64,000 nt of DNA, taken from NCBI GenBank assembly GCA_965224225.1, contig CBDCZF010000015.1, positions 15,672 through 79,671 on the forward strand, read 5' to 3'. This document shows positions 55,911-64,000 of the stretch, piece by piece. The notes beneath the pieces are model-generated. The model saw nothing but the letters and a program-made list of their open reading frames with translations, was not told the DNA's origin and ran no database searches. The translations under genes were made by a program, and so were the position numbers. Every line of letters begins with the position of its first letter. The first letter of the stretch is position 1. The DNA is from CAJQQK01 sp965224225. GTDB taxonomy: Bacteria; Pseudomonadota; Alphaproteobacteria; Rhizobiales; Hyphomicrobiaceae.

Positions 55911-56765
55911 TTGAGTGATACCAACCTGATCGAGCACGTTCAGCGCGATGCGTCGCCATCCAGTGCGGCGGTCGATGATGATGTCTTGCGCCTATATGAC
56001 CGCGATGTCGCGTCCCGGTTACTGCTTGGCACCGCCCGGTATCCCTCGCCTGAAATTCTCGGACGTTCTGTCGAGGCCAGCGGTGCCAGGATCGTCACCG
56101 TATCGCTGCGCCGCGAGGCGGCCCGTTCGGGCTCGGGCGACCGGTTCATTGATCTGATCCGCTCGTGGGACGTCGACGTGCTACCCAATACCGCCGGCTG
56201 CCGCACGGCGAAGGAGGCGATCAACACGGCGCTCATGGCGCGCGAGCTTTTCGAGACACGCTGGGTCAAGCTCGAGGTGATCGCCAACGACGATACGTTG
56301 CAACCCGATGTGTTCGGCCTCGTCGAGGCTGCGGGTGAATTGACCCGTCAGGGCTTCCAGGTGTTTCCCTACACGACGGAAGACCTGGGCGTTGCCGAGC
56401 GGCTGATGGTGGCCGGCTGCGAGGTGCTGATGCCCTGGGGGGCACCGATCGGTACCGCACGCGGGCTTGCCAATCCCTATGCCCTCAAGACCATGCGCAA
56501 CTATTTCGCAGACGTGCCGCTGATCGTCGATGCGGGGATCGGCGCACCGTCGCATGCGATGCACGCAATGGAACTTGGCTACGATGCCGTGCTGCTCAAT
56601 ACCGCCGTTGCCAAGGCCGTCGATCCCGAGCAGATGGCAGCCGCCTTCGGCTGGGCCGTGGCTGCGGGCCGCACGGCCTACCGCGCAGGTCTGTTGGAGC
56701 CGCGCGACATGGCGGCACCGTCGACACCGGTCGCCGGCACACCGTTTTTCGACCTGGACAAGTAA
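55911..56765 (+). CDS. thiG: Thiazole synthase
   Basis: The 284-residue protein has the thiazole synthase TIM barrel with the Schiff-base Lys120 in TRWVKLEVIANDDTLQPD. Other motifs are PNTAGCRTAKEAINTALMAR, MPWGAPIGTARGLANPYALK and DAGIGAPSHAMHAMELGYD. It condenses deoxyxylulose 5-phosphate, dehydroglycine and ThiS-thiocarboxylate. The start appears to be a TTG; the N-terminus is about 25 residues longer than in E. coli. It lies 12 bases before thiE. Confidence 0.94.
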   Translation: MSDTNLIEHVQRDASPSSAAVDDDVLRLYDRDVASRLLLGTARYPSPEILGRSVEASGARIVTVSLRREAARSGSGDRFIDLIRSWDVDVLPNTAGCRTAKEAINTALMARELFETRWVKLEVIANDDTLQPDVFGLVEAAGELTRQGFQVFPYTTEDLGVAERLMVAGCEVLMPWGAPIGTARGLANPYALKTMRNYFADVPLIVDAGIGAPSHAMHAMELGYDAVLLNTAVAKAVDPEQMAAAFGWAVAAGRTAYRAGLLEPRDMAAPSTPVAGTPFFDLDK

Positions 56766-56777
56766 TACGGATTTATC

Positions 56778-57416
56778 ATGCCACTTGCTGCAGCCCGGGC
56801 CATCGGGCTCGACGTATTCTATCCGATCGTGCCGGATATCGACTGGCTGAAGCGCCTCGTGCCGCTTGGCGTTCGCACCGTCCAATTGCGCCTCAAGGAG
56901 GCGAGCGACGGTGAGGTGCGGCGCCAGATTGGCGAGGCGCTGGACATTTGCCGGGCGGCCGGCTGCCAGTTGATCGTAAATGATTTCTGGCAGGCTGCAA
57001 TCGAACTCGGTGCCGATTTTATCCATCTCGGTCAGGAGGACCTTGCAGCAGCCGATCTCGAAGCGATCGGCGCGGCCGGTCTCAAGCTCGGCATCTCGAC
57101 GCATAGTGGCGAGGAACTCGGGATTGCGCTCGAAGCAAAGCCGGACTACGTCGCGCTTGGCCCGATCTACGAAACCAAACTCAAGGTGATGCCCTGGAAG
57201 CCGCAGGGTCTCGAACGGCTCGGCGAGTGGCGGGCACAGATCGGCTCGCTGCCGCTGGTCGGTATCGCGGGCATCACTGTCGAGCGCGCTCAGAGCGTGC
57301 TCGACGCCGGTGCGGATTCGGCGGCCGTGATCACCGATTTCATAACCCACGATGAGCCGGAGGCTCGCGTGTCTGAATGGCTGCAATGGGCCGATACGGC
57401 GCGGACGCAAGCGTGA
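56778..57416 (+). CDS. thiE: Thiamine-phosphate synthase
   Basis: The 212-residue TIM-barrel protein has VRTVQLRLKEAS (pyrophosphate-binding Lys), QLIVNDFWQAAIELGADFIH, LGQEDLAAADLEAI, ISTHSGEEL and YVALGPIYETKLK with GIAGIT. It joins HMP-pyrophosphate and thiazole phosphate. It ends the thiS-thiG-thiE operon and converges with the chemoreceptor gene. No TPP riboswitch was found upstream. Confidence 0.94.
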   Translation: MPLAAARAIGLDVFYPIVPDIDWLKRLVPLGVRTVQLRLKEASDGEVRRQIGEALDICRAAGCQLIVNDFWQAAIELGADFIHLGQEDLAAADLEAIGAAGLKLGISTHSGEELGIALEAKPDYVALGPIYETKLKVMPWKPQGLERLGEWRAQIGSLPLVGIAGITVERAQSVLDAGADSAAVITDFITHDEPEARVSEWLQWADTARTQA

Positions 57417-57483
57417 AGTGGCCTTTCGGTTTGCGCCCGATGAACCTGCCGGCTCATGCCATCGGTTGTGTGCTTTGGGTGGT

Positions 57484-59271
57484 TCAGGCCGCGTTTCGTT
57501 GGTCGACTAGAATATTGGTCTGATAGGACGGGGCGGACGGTAACGCATCGATTTCGATCGCTTTGAAAAAACCGACGAGTTCGCGCAGGTCGTCGATTTG
57601 TTCGCGCGAAGCTGACAATGTCTTGTGGGTGATGTTGACCAATGTGGCGTTTTGCTGGGTCGAGTGATCGACATCGGTGATCGCTGAAAGGACCTGTTCA
57701 ATGCCGAGCGCCTGTTCTTGACCGCCACTGGCGATGTGGGAGACGTGTTCGGCTACCTGCTTGTTCAGCGCAACGATATCCTCCAGAGAGGCTCCGGCGG
57801 CGCGCACCAGGCTGACACCTTGTTTGACCTCCGTGTCGGACTTTTCGATCAGCTCTTCGATGTCGCGCGAGGCCTGATGGGCGCGCTGGGCGAGGATGCG
57901 GATTTCACTGGCGACGACGGCGAATCCTTTGCCGGTTTCACCAGCACGGGCTGCTTCGACGGCGGCGTTCAGTGCGAGCAGGTTGGTCTGGTAGGCGATC
58001 TCCTGGATCAAGCCGACTATATCGTTGATGCTGCGCGATGAGACCTCGATCTGTTCGATGGCGCTGATTGCATCGTTGGCAACATCGCCGCCACGAACGG
58101 CGGATTGTGTGGCTTGTTCGGCAAGCTCTCTGGCGCTTTCTGCATTTCTGGCGCTGAGGCTTACTGTTCGTGACAGCTCTTCCATTGCCGCGGTGGTTTC
58201 TTCGAGCGAGACTGCTTGGTGTTCGGTGCGAGCTGCAAGATCGGTGACGCCGGTGGAGATTTTCTGGTTGGACGTCACGATCGCATTGGTCGTGCCGCCG
58301 AGGCCTTGTGCGATCAATGCTACCTTGTCGGCCATCTGGTTCGTATCTTCCTTGAGGCGCAGAAAGGCGCCGGCATAATCTCCCTCTATACGTTTCGTCA
58401 GATCGCCACCGGCCACTGCGGCCATGACGTCGACGGCTTCCGAGAGGCTCTGGTCAATGATTTCGAGCAGTTGGTTCATGCTGTTGGCGAGATCCGCCAT
58501 GCTGCCTTCCGCACGGCTTGGGTCCATTCGGCCTGAGTAGTCGCCGGCTACGGCGGCGTTGACGAGTTCCTCCATCTCACCGTTGATTTGTGCGAGAGAC
58601 ATTTCGGTCGTCACCGCCCGCGTGATGTCGGCATGGGTTGCCACCCAGCCGCCGTCATTGGTCGGATATCGAGTGACGCGCACATAGCGCCCGTTGCTCA
58701 GCCGATCTATGCGGCTCGAGACGGCGCCGGATGGCAATTGCTGCAACTCGGCAAGTTTCGTCTCGACAGCGGTCTGATCGGTTTCCCCATCGAGAATGCC
58801 GCGCAAAACGCGGTGCCCGATGATGTCTTCGTGAGACGTGCCGGTCTCCAGCAAATGCTCAGGCAACTGATACCACTCGGCGTAAAGCCGATTGTGAACG
58901 ACGAGTTTTTTGTCACCATCGAACATGCAAAGGCCTTCACCCATTGTGTCGAGCGCCGTTGAGATCCGGGTATGCTTCTGCTCCATGCTGCGCTCGGTAT
59001 CGGTTATTTTCTTTTCGCGCGCATAGTGAATGAAGAGGAATGCGAGGCCGACCGTTGCCAGAGCGCCAAAACTCATCGCAAACAAATTCACTGCCTGCGC
59101 AAGGGCAATCTGTGCTCCGTCGAAACCCGCGGTCTCAACAGTTGCGTCCTTCAAAGCCACGCTGGTTTGTGCAAAGCATTTGATGGCGATTGCAGAGCTG
59201 ATTATTGCGCTGACAGTCAGGTATGTCAGTGCGGGTCGACCGTATTTCGAGCGAAAGTCATCTAATCGCAT
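57484..59271 (-). CDS. Methyl-accepting chemotaxis protein with PAS domain
   Basis: The 595-residue protein has two membrane segments (about 16-34 and 63-83) with a short periplasmic loop. A PAS-like region (ISTALDTMGEGLCMFDGDKK, about 105-215) follows, then HAMP-like helices (about 225-330) and the highly conserved signalling hairpin IAYQTNLLALNAAVEAARAG (about 440). The small periplasmic domain suggests that the PAS domain senses a cytoplasmic signal such as redox or energy state. No CheB/CheR pentapeptide is seen at the C-terminus. No flagellar or che genes are adjacent. Confidence 0.9.
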   Translation of the reverse strand: MRLDDFRSKYGRPALTYLTVSAIISSAIAIKCFAQTSVALKDATVETAGFDGAQIALAQAVNLFAMSFGALATVGLAFLFIHYAREKKITDTERSMEQKHTRISTALDTMGEGLCMFDGDKKLVVHNRLYAEWYQLPEHLLETGTSHEDIIGHRVLRGILDGETDQTAVETKLAELQQLPSGAVSSRIDRLSNGRYVRVTRYPTNDGGWVATHADITRAVTTEMSLAQINGEMEELVNAAVAGDYSGRMDPSRAEGSMADLANSMNQLLEIIDQSLSEAVDVMAAVAGGDLTKRIEGDYAGAFLRLKEDTNQMADKVALIAQGLGGTTNAIVTSNQKISTGVTDLAARTEHQAVSLEETTAAMEELSRTVSLSARNAESARELAEQATQSAVRGGDVANDAISAIEQIEVSSRSINDIVGLIQEIAYQTNLLALNAAVEAARAGETGKGFAVVASEIRILAQRAHQASRDIEELIEKSDTEVKQGVSLVRAAGASLEDIVALNKQVAEHVSHIASGGQEQALGIEQVLSAITDVDHSTQQNATLVNITHKTLSASREQIDDLRELVGFFKAIEIDALPSAPSYQTNILVDQRNAA

Positions 59272-59622
59272 TTTGTCAGCACGCAGAATTGTGCGGGGAT
59301 CCTATGACTATTCCCCGACGTCCTGCGGTCCCTAAATATTAGACCGATCAATTGCCAAGTTTTGCTCGCATAACGAGTAAACTGATTGGTCACCTTACAT
59401 TGATTGTGGTTTATGATGTGTGAACTGATGGGTCCAAAGTGCTGTTTCAGAAAATTGTCTTTTGCCTTGAATGCACCGCCCTCTTTCAAAAGGTGCGATT
59501 TCAATTCTGCCGCTGGGTATCTTGAGCAGATATTGGGGATTGCGCGGTGAATAGATCGGGCTCTAGGTGTGGGCGATGTTTGCGAGCCGTGAAGTCGGCT
59601 CTTTTTGCTCAGGGAGATGCAA
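59272..59622. other. 351-base divergent region between chemoreceptor and hydrolase
   Basis: It is moderately AT-rich and holds no supported gene. It must contain the promoters of both neighbours. An AGGGAG box at about 59610-59615 serves the hydrolase start. Confidence 0.5.
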
Positions 59623-60510
59623 ATGAAAGTGACCCTGCTCGGCACCGGCACTCCGGCGCCTTCACTGAAACGAATGAGTTCCGGGTACGTCATCGAGGCC
59701 GGCGGTGATGTGATCGTGTTCGATCACGGGCCGGGTGCCCACCACCGCCTGCTCGAGGCAGGCTATCGGGCAACGGATGTCACGCATTGCTTCCTGAGCC
59801 ATCTGCACTACGACCATTTCATGGATTTCCCGCGCCTATTGATGACACGCTGGGATCATGGCGCTGGCAAGTTCGCCGACCTTGCCGTGTTCGGGCCGAG
59901 GCCGCTGGCGCGGATCATGGAGCAGCTGATCGGTCAGGACGGGATCTATGGCCTCGACATCGAGGCGCGCACGAAACATCCCATGAGCCTCGAGATCTAC
60001 AAGGCGCGAGGGGGTGAACTGCCGCGTTTGCCGCCTGCGCCCCAGGTTCGCGAATTGACGACAGGTGACGTCGTCGAAGGTCACGGCTGGCGCATTCAGG
60101 TCGGTTCTGGCTGGCACGCCCAGCCGCAGCTCGAGTGCCTGGCATTTCGGCTCGAGGCGGAGGGCGGCGCGCTCTGCTACAGCGGCGACAGCGGCGGTGT
60201 GTGCCCTGGTATTGTCCAACTCGCGCGCGGCGCCGACGTGCTCATCCACATGAACCACTTCGTTTCCGGAACGGAGACGATCGAGGCCTACCGTAAGTCC
60301 ACTGGCAATCACATCGATACGGCGACCGTCGCCCGCGAGGCAGGCGTCGGCACGCTGGTGCTGACCCACATGACCAGTCAGATTGATCAGCCCGGCACGC
60401 GCGAACGCGTGCTCTCGGAGATGGCGCAGATCTACGAGGGCCGCATCATCTGGGGTGAGGATCTGATGGAGATCCCCGTCGCGCCCGAACCGGTCGAACG
60501 GATCGATTGA
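59623..60510 (+). CDS. Metallo-beta-lactamase-fold hydrolase (RNase Z/arylsulfatase-like)
   Basis: From ATG 59623 the protein has 295 residues. It begins KVTLLGTGTPAPSLKRMSSG, a start like that of RNase Z-type MBL proteins, and has the metal site SHLHYDHFMDFPRLL (H-x-H-x-D-H), later LCYSGDSGGV (Asp ligand) and LVLTHMTSQ (His). The long domain lacks the RNase Z exosite arm, so tRNA processing is unlikely. Similar proteins hydrolyse sulfate esters, lactones or phosphodiesters. It stands alone and converges with the Arg-rich protein gene. Confidence 0.88.
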   Translation: MKVTLLGTGTPAPSLKRMSSGYVIEAGGDVIVFDHGPGAHHRLLEAGYRATDVTHCFLSHLHYDHFMDFPRLLMTRWDHGAGKFADLAVFGPRPLARIMEQLIGQDGIYGLDIEARTKHPMSLEIYKARGGELPRLPPAPQVRELTTGDVVEGHGWRIQVGSGWHAQPQLECLAFRLEAEGGALCYSGDSGGVCPGIVQLARGADVLIHMNHFVSGTETIEAYRKSTGNHIDTATVAREAGVGTLVLTHMTSQIDQPGTRERVLSEMAQIYEGRIIWGEDLMEIPVAPEPVERID

Positions 60511-60520
60511 TCGAGAATTC

Positions 60521-60551
60521 GGCGCACGGCCCTACCCGTAGGCCGTGCGCC
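60521..60551. terminator. Bidirectional hairpin between convergent genes
   Basis: GGCGCACGGCC and GGCCGTGCGCC form a perfect 11-bp stem with a 9-base loop, ten bases after the stop of the hydrolase gene and 34 bases beyond the end of the convergent gene. No long T-run follows. Confidence 0.6.
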
Positions 60552-60585
60552 CACCGCCGCAATCGGAGGGTTTCGCCGCAGGGAC

Positions 60586-61077
60586 TCAGTAGCGCCTCAG
60601 GTACGGGCAAAGCCGTCTCGGACCACCGCCATATGGTTGGAAGGTGCCGTCGCTCCAGCGGAATGATCGGTAGCGCCGGTCGCATCGCTCCCAGCGGTCG
60701 GAGTAGTGTCGGCGCGAGGCCTCGATGCTGCTGCCGATAATGATCGCCGCAATGCCGGCGCCGATTACCGGTCCGACCCAGCGCCCGCGACGCCAGCGCC
60801 AGCCGCGACCCCGCCATCTCCGCCCGCGCCATCTGCCACGAGGGCCACGCACGCGCGGACCGCGAAAACGCGGACCGCCGCGCCGCTGAGCAACCTTGAT
60901 GGTTTCTTCAATGCTGGCTGCTGCTTGTGACCGGAGTGGCAGGGCCGGCGCGGTGGTGGCTGCCGCCGGTGTCTCGGTTGCGGTCGAGTTGGTGATAACG
61001 GCGGCAGTTGCCGGTGTAACTGCCAGCACGGCCGCGCCGGCGGTCAACGCCAGTATAGTGGATTTCAGGTTTCGCAT
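60586..61077 (-). CDS. Exported Arg/Trp/Gly-rich BA14K-like protein
   Basis: From ATG 61077 the protein has 163 residues with a signal peptide (KSTILALTAGAAVLAVTPATA). A strikingly basic, Trp-rich block with repeated RGPR and RWRGR units (about 70-105) is followed by a hydrophobic helix (VGPVIGAGIAAIIIGSS). The C-terminal CDRRYRSFRWSDGTFQPYGG with a final Cys matches the pattern of BA14K-type proteins of Hyphomicrobiales. It is probably anchored in the envelope. Function unknown; BA14K proteins bind sugars and affect LPS in Brucella. Confidence 0.7.
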   Translation of the reverse strand: MRNLKSTILALTAGAAVLAVTPATAAVITNSTATETPAAATTAPALPLRSQAAASIEETIKVAQRRGGPRFRGPRVRGPRGRWRGRRWRGRGWRWRRGRWVGPVIGAGIAAIIIGSSIEASRRHYSDRWERCDRRYRSFRWSDGTFQPYGGGPRRLCPYLRRY

Positions 61078-61161
61078 GCCTGACCTCATTACGCTGCATG
61101 TCCAGAGTTGAGTTACTCCTTTTACTGGCAGCATCATGGCAGGCATTGATCTGAAACAAAC

Positions 61162-61200
61162 CGTCCATGGAGTGAAACAATTTCGCTCCATGGACGGTAA
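61162..61200 (-). terminator. Terminator hairpin after prpE
   Basis: ACCGTCCATGGAGTGAAA and TTTCGCTCCATGGACGGT pair over 18 bases with one mismatch and a 3-base loop. On the minus strand it lies 38 bases after the prpE stop and is followed by TTGTTTC. Confidence 0.75.
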
Positions 61201-61237
61201 AAATTGGTCAGAAAGTGTTCGGCCGGTCTATCCGGCA

Positions 61238-63142
61238 TCAGCCGATCATGCCGCGCGCCTTCATGGCATCGCCGATCTCGTCGAGGATGGCCGGGTCGTC
61301 GATGGTTGCCGGCATCTTCCAGTCCTGGCCGTCGGCGATCGAGCGCATCGTGCCGCGCAGGATCTTGCCTGACCGTGTCTTGGGCAGGCGCTTGACGGTC
61401 AGCACGTTCTTGAAGGCTGCGACTGGGCCGATTTGGCCGCGCACGAGGGTGACGATCTCTTTTTCGATTTCCGATTCTTCGCGATTGACGCCGGCGTTGA
61501 GCACGATGTAGCCGACCGGCAGCTGGCCCTTGAGTGTGTCCTGGACGCCGATCACAGCGCACTCGGCAACGTCCTTGTGGCTCGAGACGACTTCCTCCAT
61601 CTGGCCGGTCGAGAGGCGGTGGCCGGCAACGTTGATCACGTCGTCGGTGCGCGCCATGACGTAGACGTAGCCGTCCTCGTCTTTGTAGCCGGCATCCGAC
61701 GTCGTGTAGTAGCCGGGTAGTTCGGCGAGATAGCTCGAGCGGAAGCGCTCGGCGGCCTGCCAGAGCGTCGGCAGGGCGGCCGGCGGCAGCGGCAACTTCA
61801 CGGCAAGCGTGCCTGTTTCCCCCGGTGCCACCGGCTTGGCGTTTTCATCGAGGACCTGCAGGTCGTAGCCCGGCATCGGTACCGTCGGCGAACCGTATTT
61901 GACGGGCATGCGCCCGAGACCGACCGGATTGGCGCAGATCGACCAGCCCGTCTCCGTTTGCCACCAATGGTCGATTACGGGCACTTTGAGCTTTTCTTCG
62001 GCCCATTGAATGGTGTCGGGGTCGGCACGTTCACCGGCGAGGAACAGCGTGCGGAAGCCGCTCATGTCGTAGTTGGCGACATGACTACCTTCGGGATCCT
62101 CTTTCTTGATCGCGCGGAAGGCGGTTGGTGCGGTGAAGAGCGCCGCCACTTTGTGCTCGGAGATGACGCGCCAGAAGGCGCCCGGATCAGGCGTGCCAAC
62201 GGGCTTGCCCTCGTAGACCAGTGTCGTTGCGCCATGCAGGAGGGGCGCATAGACGATGTAGGAGTGTCCGACCACCCAGCCCACGTCCGAGGCTGCCCAG
62301 AACACCTCGCCGGGCTTGATGTCGTAGATGTTGGACATCGTCCATTTGAGGGCCGTCATGTGGCCGGCATTGTCGCGCACGACGCCCTTCGGTGAACCGG
62401 TGGTGCCGGAGGTGTAGAGAATATAGAGCGTATCGGTGCCGGCGACCGGCACACAGTCGGCCTTGCGCCCGGCCGCTTCGCAAGCGGCGAACGCTGTTGC
62501 CCAGTCGACATCGCGGCCGTCGACCATACTCGCTTCGGCCATCGGTCGCTGCAGCATGATGCACGAGGTTGGCTTGTGTTGGGCCAAGTCGATGGCCGCG
62601 TCGAGCAGCGGTTTGTATTCGACGATGCGGCCCGGTTCGATGCCGCAGGATGCAGCAACGATCGCCTTCGGGGAGGCATCGTCGATGCGGGTGGCAAGTT
62701 CTGCTGCCGCAAAGCCGCCAAAGACGACGGAATGGATGGCGCCCAGGCGGGCACAGGCGAGCATGGCGATGGCGGCTTCCGGTACCATCGGCATGTAGAT
62801 GATGACGCGGTCGCCCTTGGCGACACCCTGGTCGGCGAGAACCTGAGCGAAGGTTGCGACCTGGTGGGTGAGTTCGGCGTAGCTGTAGGTGCGTTTGGTA
62901 TCGGTGACCGGGCTGTCGTAGATCAGCGCTGTCTGATCGCCGCGCCCGGCTTCGACGTGACGGTCGAGGCAATTATAGGCGGTGTTGCACTCTGAGCCTG
63001 CAAACCAGCGACCGTATTCGCCCATGTAGGGATCGAAAACCTTGTCCCACAGTTTGTACCACGTGATTTCCCGCGCAGCTTCCGTCCAGAAAGTCTCGGG
63101 GTCTGATTTCCAGGAAGCATAAACCTCGTGATAGCGGGTCAT
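61238..63142 (-). CDS. prpE: Propionyl-CoA synthetase
   Basis: The 634-residue acyl-CoA synthetase shows PrpE-specific wording: RYHEVYASWKSDPETFWTEA, FAGSECNTAYNCLDRHVEAG, VVFGGFAAAELATRIDDA, LYILYTSGTTGSPKGVVRDN and WQTETGWSICANPVGLG. Its acetylatable Lys593 lies in KTRSGKILRG. It activates propionate (and acetate) with ATP and CoA. No methylcitrate cycle genes are nearby. It follows the DUF454 gene on the same strand with 85 bases between and ends in a strong hairpin. Confidence 0.95.
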   Translation of the reverse strand: MTRYHEVYASWKSDPETFWTEAAREITWYKLWDKVFDPYMGEYGRWFAGSECNTAYNCLDRHVEAGRGDQTALIYDSPVTDTKRTYSYAELTHQVATFAQVLADQGVAKGDRVIIYMPMVPEAAIAMLACARLGAIHSVVFGGFAAAELATRIDDASPKAIVAASCGIEPGRIVEYKPLLDAAIDLAQHKPTSCIMLQRPMAEASMVDGRDVDWATAFAACEAAGRKADCVPVAGTDTLYILYTSGTTGSPKGVVRDNAGHMTALKWTMSNIYDIKPGEVFWAASDVGWVVGHSYIVYAPLLHGATTLVYEGKPVGTPDPGAFWRVISEHKVAALFTAPTAFRAIKKEDPEGSHVANYDMSGFRTLFLAGERADPDTIQWAEEKLKVPVIDHWWQTETGWSICANPVGLGRMPVKYGSPTVPMPGYDLQVLDENAKPVAPGETGTLAVKLPLPPAALPTLWQAAERFRSSYLAELPGYYTTSDAGYKDEDGYVYVMARTDDVINVAGHRLSTGQMEEVVSSHKDVAECAVIGVQDTLKGQLPVGYIVLNAGVNREESEIEKEIVTLVRGQIGPVAAFKNVLTVKRLPKTRSGKILRGTMRSIADGQDWKMPATIDDPAILDEIGDAMKARGMIG

Positions 63143-63227
63143 TTTGTTCTCCGATCTACACCTACTCTGCGAATTGTGCAGTTGAACTACCCTTGGGAAC
63201 GGATCGCAAGTCCCTCGTTGTCGCTGG

Positions 63228-63611
63228 TTACTCCGGCCGGGTCAGGATGAAGGCCGCGACGCAGGCAAGGACGATACACTGGATTATGAGCGCCGTCGCC
63301 GAAACTCCGGCGAGCCAGCTCACGACCGGCACTGCGACAATGGCGATTATTGCGTTGCGCTTGGTCCGGCGCGAAATGGCGCCGCGCTCGCGCCAGTTTC
63401 GGATGAGAGGCCCGAACCTGGGGTGCCCGAGCAGCCAGCGGTGCAGTCGGTCCGAGCCGCGCTGAAAGCAGAACGCGGCAAGCAGGACGAACGGTGTGGT
63501 CGGCAGCAACGGCAGGGCGATGCCGACCAGCCCGACGGCAAGGCAGACGAAGCCTGCGGCATTCCAGAGAGTGCGCACGAGTTGCGGGCGAGGTGCAGGC
63601 GACATTTCCAT
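63228..63611 (-). CDS. DUF454 (YbaN-like) inner-membrane protein
   Basis: The 127-residue protein has three to four hydrophobic helices and the family core VGLVGIALPLLPTTPFVLLA with CFQRGSDRLHRWLLGHPRFG and IRNWRERGAISRRTKRNAI. It sits in the inner membrane; function unknown. It is upstream of prpE on the same strand and divergent from the acyl-CoA ligase gene. Confidence 0.9.
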   Translation of the reverse strand: MEMSPAPRPQLVRTLWNAAGFVCLAVGLVGIALPLLPTTPFVLLAAFCFQRGSDRLHRWLLGHPRFGPLIRNWRERGAISRRTKRNAIIAIVAVPVVSWLAGVSATALIIQCIVLACVAAFILTRPE

Positions 63612-63790
63612 CGTCGAGGTGAGATCCTTGACTTGCGGGACCGTGGCGGGCTTGGCGATTTGTTCTTCGGAATTGCCCTTGCTCCGATGCTCGATTAGCT
63701 TGCCAGGAAAGAGCCATTCATTTGCCAGCCCGCGCCAAGCCGGCCGTCGGCAAGCTGACCAACCATACTAACGTAACCGGAACCGCGCCC

Positions 63791-64000
63791 ATGCACGTCA
63801 ATCCGTTCGAACAGCATCTCGGCAAAAACGACGCTAACTTCCAGGCGCTGACCCCGTTGACGTTCCTGGCGCGGACCGCTGCCATTTATCCCGATCACAC
63901 AGCCGTTGCCCATGGATCGATCCGGCGCTCCTATCGAGAACTCTACGCTCGATCGCGAAAGCTCGCCTCGGCGCTTGCCGGTCGTTATGTCGGCGTCGGC
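63791..64000 (+). CDS. Acyl-CoA synthetase (AMP-binding), 5' part
   Basis: The first 70 residues are in the window: MHVNPFEQHLGKNDANFQAL, then TPLTFLARTAAIYPDHTAVA and RRSYRELYARSRKLASALAG. This is the usual start of AMP-binding acyl-CoA ligases of the medium-chain/methylmercaptopropionate (DmdB-like) type. The adenylation motifs lie outside the window, so substrate class is uncertain. It is divergent from DUF454. Confidence 0.85.
   Translation, partial: MHVNPFEQHLGKNDANFQALTPLTFLARTAAIYPDHTAVAHGSIRRSYRELYARSRKLASALAGRYVGVG

Overview
The window is GC-rich chromosomal DNA of an alphaproteobacterium, most probably from the order Hyphomicrobiales (Rhizobiales). This rests on gene content and order, not on a marker gene: a DnaA-like HdaA next to polyphosphate genes and purMN, a glycine decarboxylase P-protein split into two genes (gcvPA/gcvPB), a clpS-clpA pair, a BA14K-like secreted protein, and a dispersed palindromic repeat with a GGGGAGAGGG core. 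No rRNA, tRNA, CRISPR array, intact insertion sequence or prophage was seen.

About 1-25 kb is an accessory-looking catabolic region. A LysR regulator is divergent from a run of three tandem small paralogues that look like stand-alone NIF3-insert (YqfO/CutA-like) domains, an EamA permease and a family III CoA-transferase. Next come a DsbA-like protein, an RraA/HMG-aldolase-like protein and an Ldh-type dehydrogenase (minus strand), then an acyl-CoA dehydrogenase, a ThDP-dependent decarboxylase/synthase, a probable heteromeric acyl-CoA dehydrogenase pair and a TauD-type dioxygenase (plus strand). An opposing operon holds a TRAP-TAXI binding protein, a fused TRAP permease, a second TauD dioxygenase and an LLM flavoprotein. 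After it lie a GrdB/PrdB-like protein with Cys instead of Sec, a second CoA-transferase and an orphan TctC-type binding protein. Together these suggest uptake, CoA activation, desaturation and oxidative or decarboxylative cleavage of an unidentified organic acid. The substrate cannot be read from the sequence.

About 25.7-45 kb is mostly housekeeping: an unusual long polysaccharide-export protein with a C-terminal peptidoglycan-binding-like domain, a J-domain protein, ppx and ppk, a small Cys-rich protein, hdaA, a DUF2066 exported protein, divergent purM-purN, a cytochrome P450, a D,D-carboxypeptidase with a SPOR domain, and clpS-clpA.

About 45-64 kb holds a tandem glycine riboswitch in front of gcvT-gcvH-gcvPA-gcvPB, a three-domain Aas-type protein, divergent sugar-acid dehydrogenases (gluconate 5-dehydrogenase-like and idonate 5-dehydrogenase-like), thiS-thiG-thiE, a chemoreceptor, a metallo-beta-lactamase-fold hydrolase, an Arg/Trp-rich BA14K-like protein, propionyl-CoA synthetase, a DUF454 membrane protein and the start of another acyl-CoA ligase.

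Main points for a second look: the three tandem NIF3-insert-like proteins with a shared C-terminal DNPxR[YW]WN signature; the Cys-form GrdB-like protein in an apparently aerobic catabolic cluster; two copies of a 135-148 bp palindromic repeat; the scar of a four-helix-bundle gene with flanking inverted repeats; four back-to-back hairpins after gcvPB; and an apparent frameshift in the first gene.
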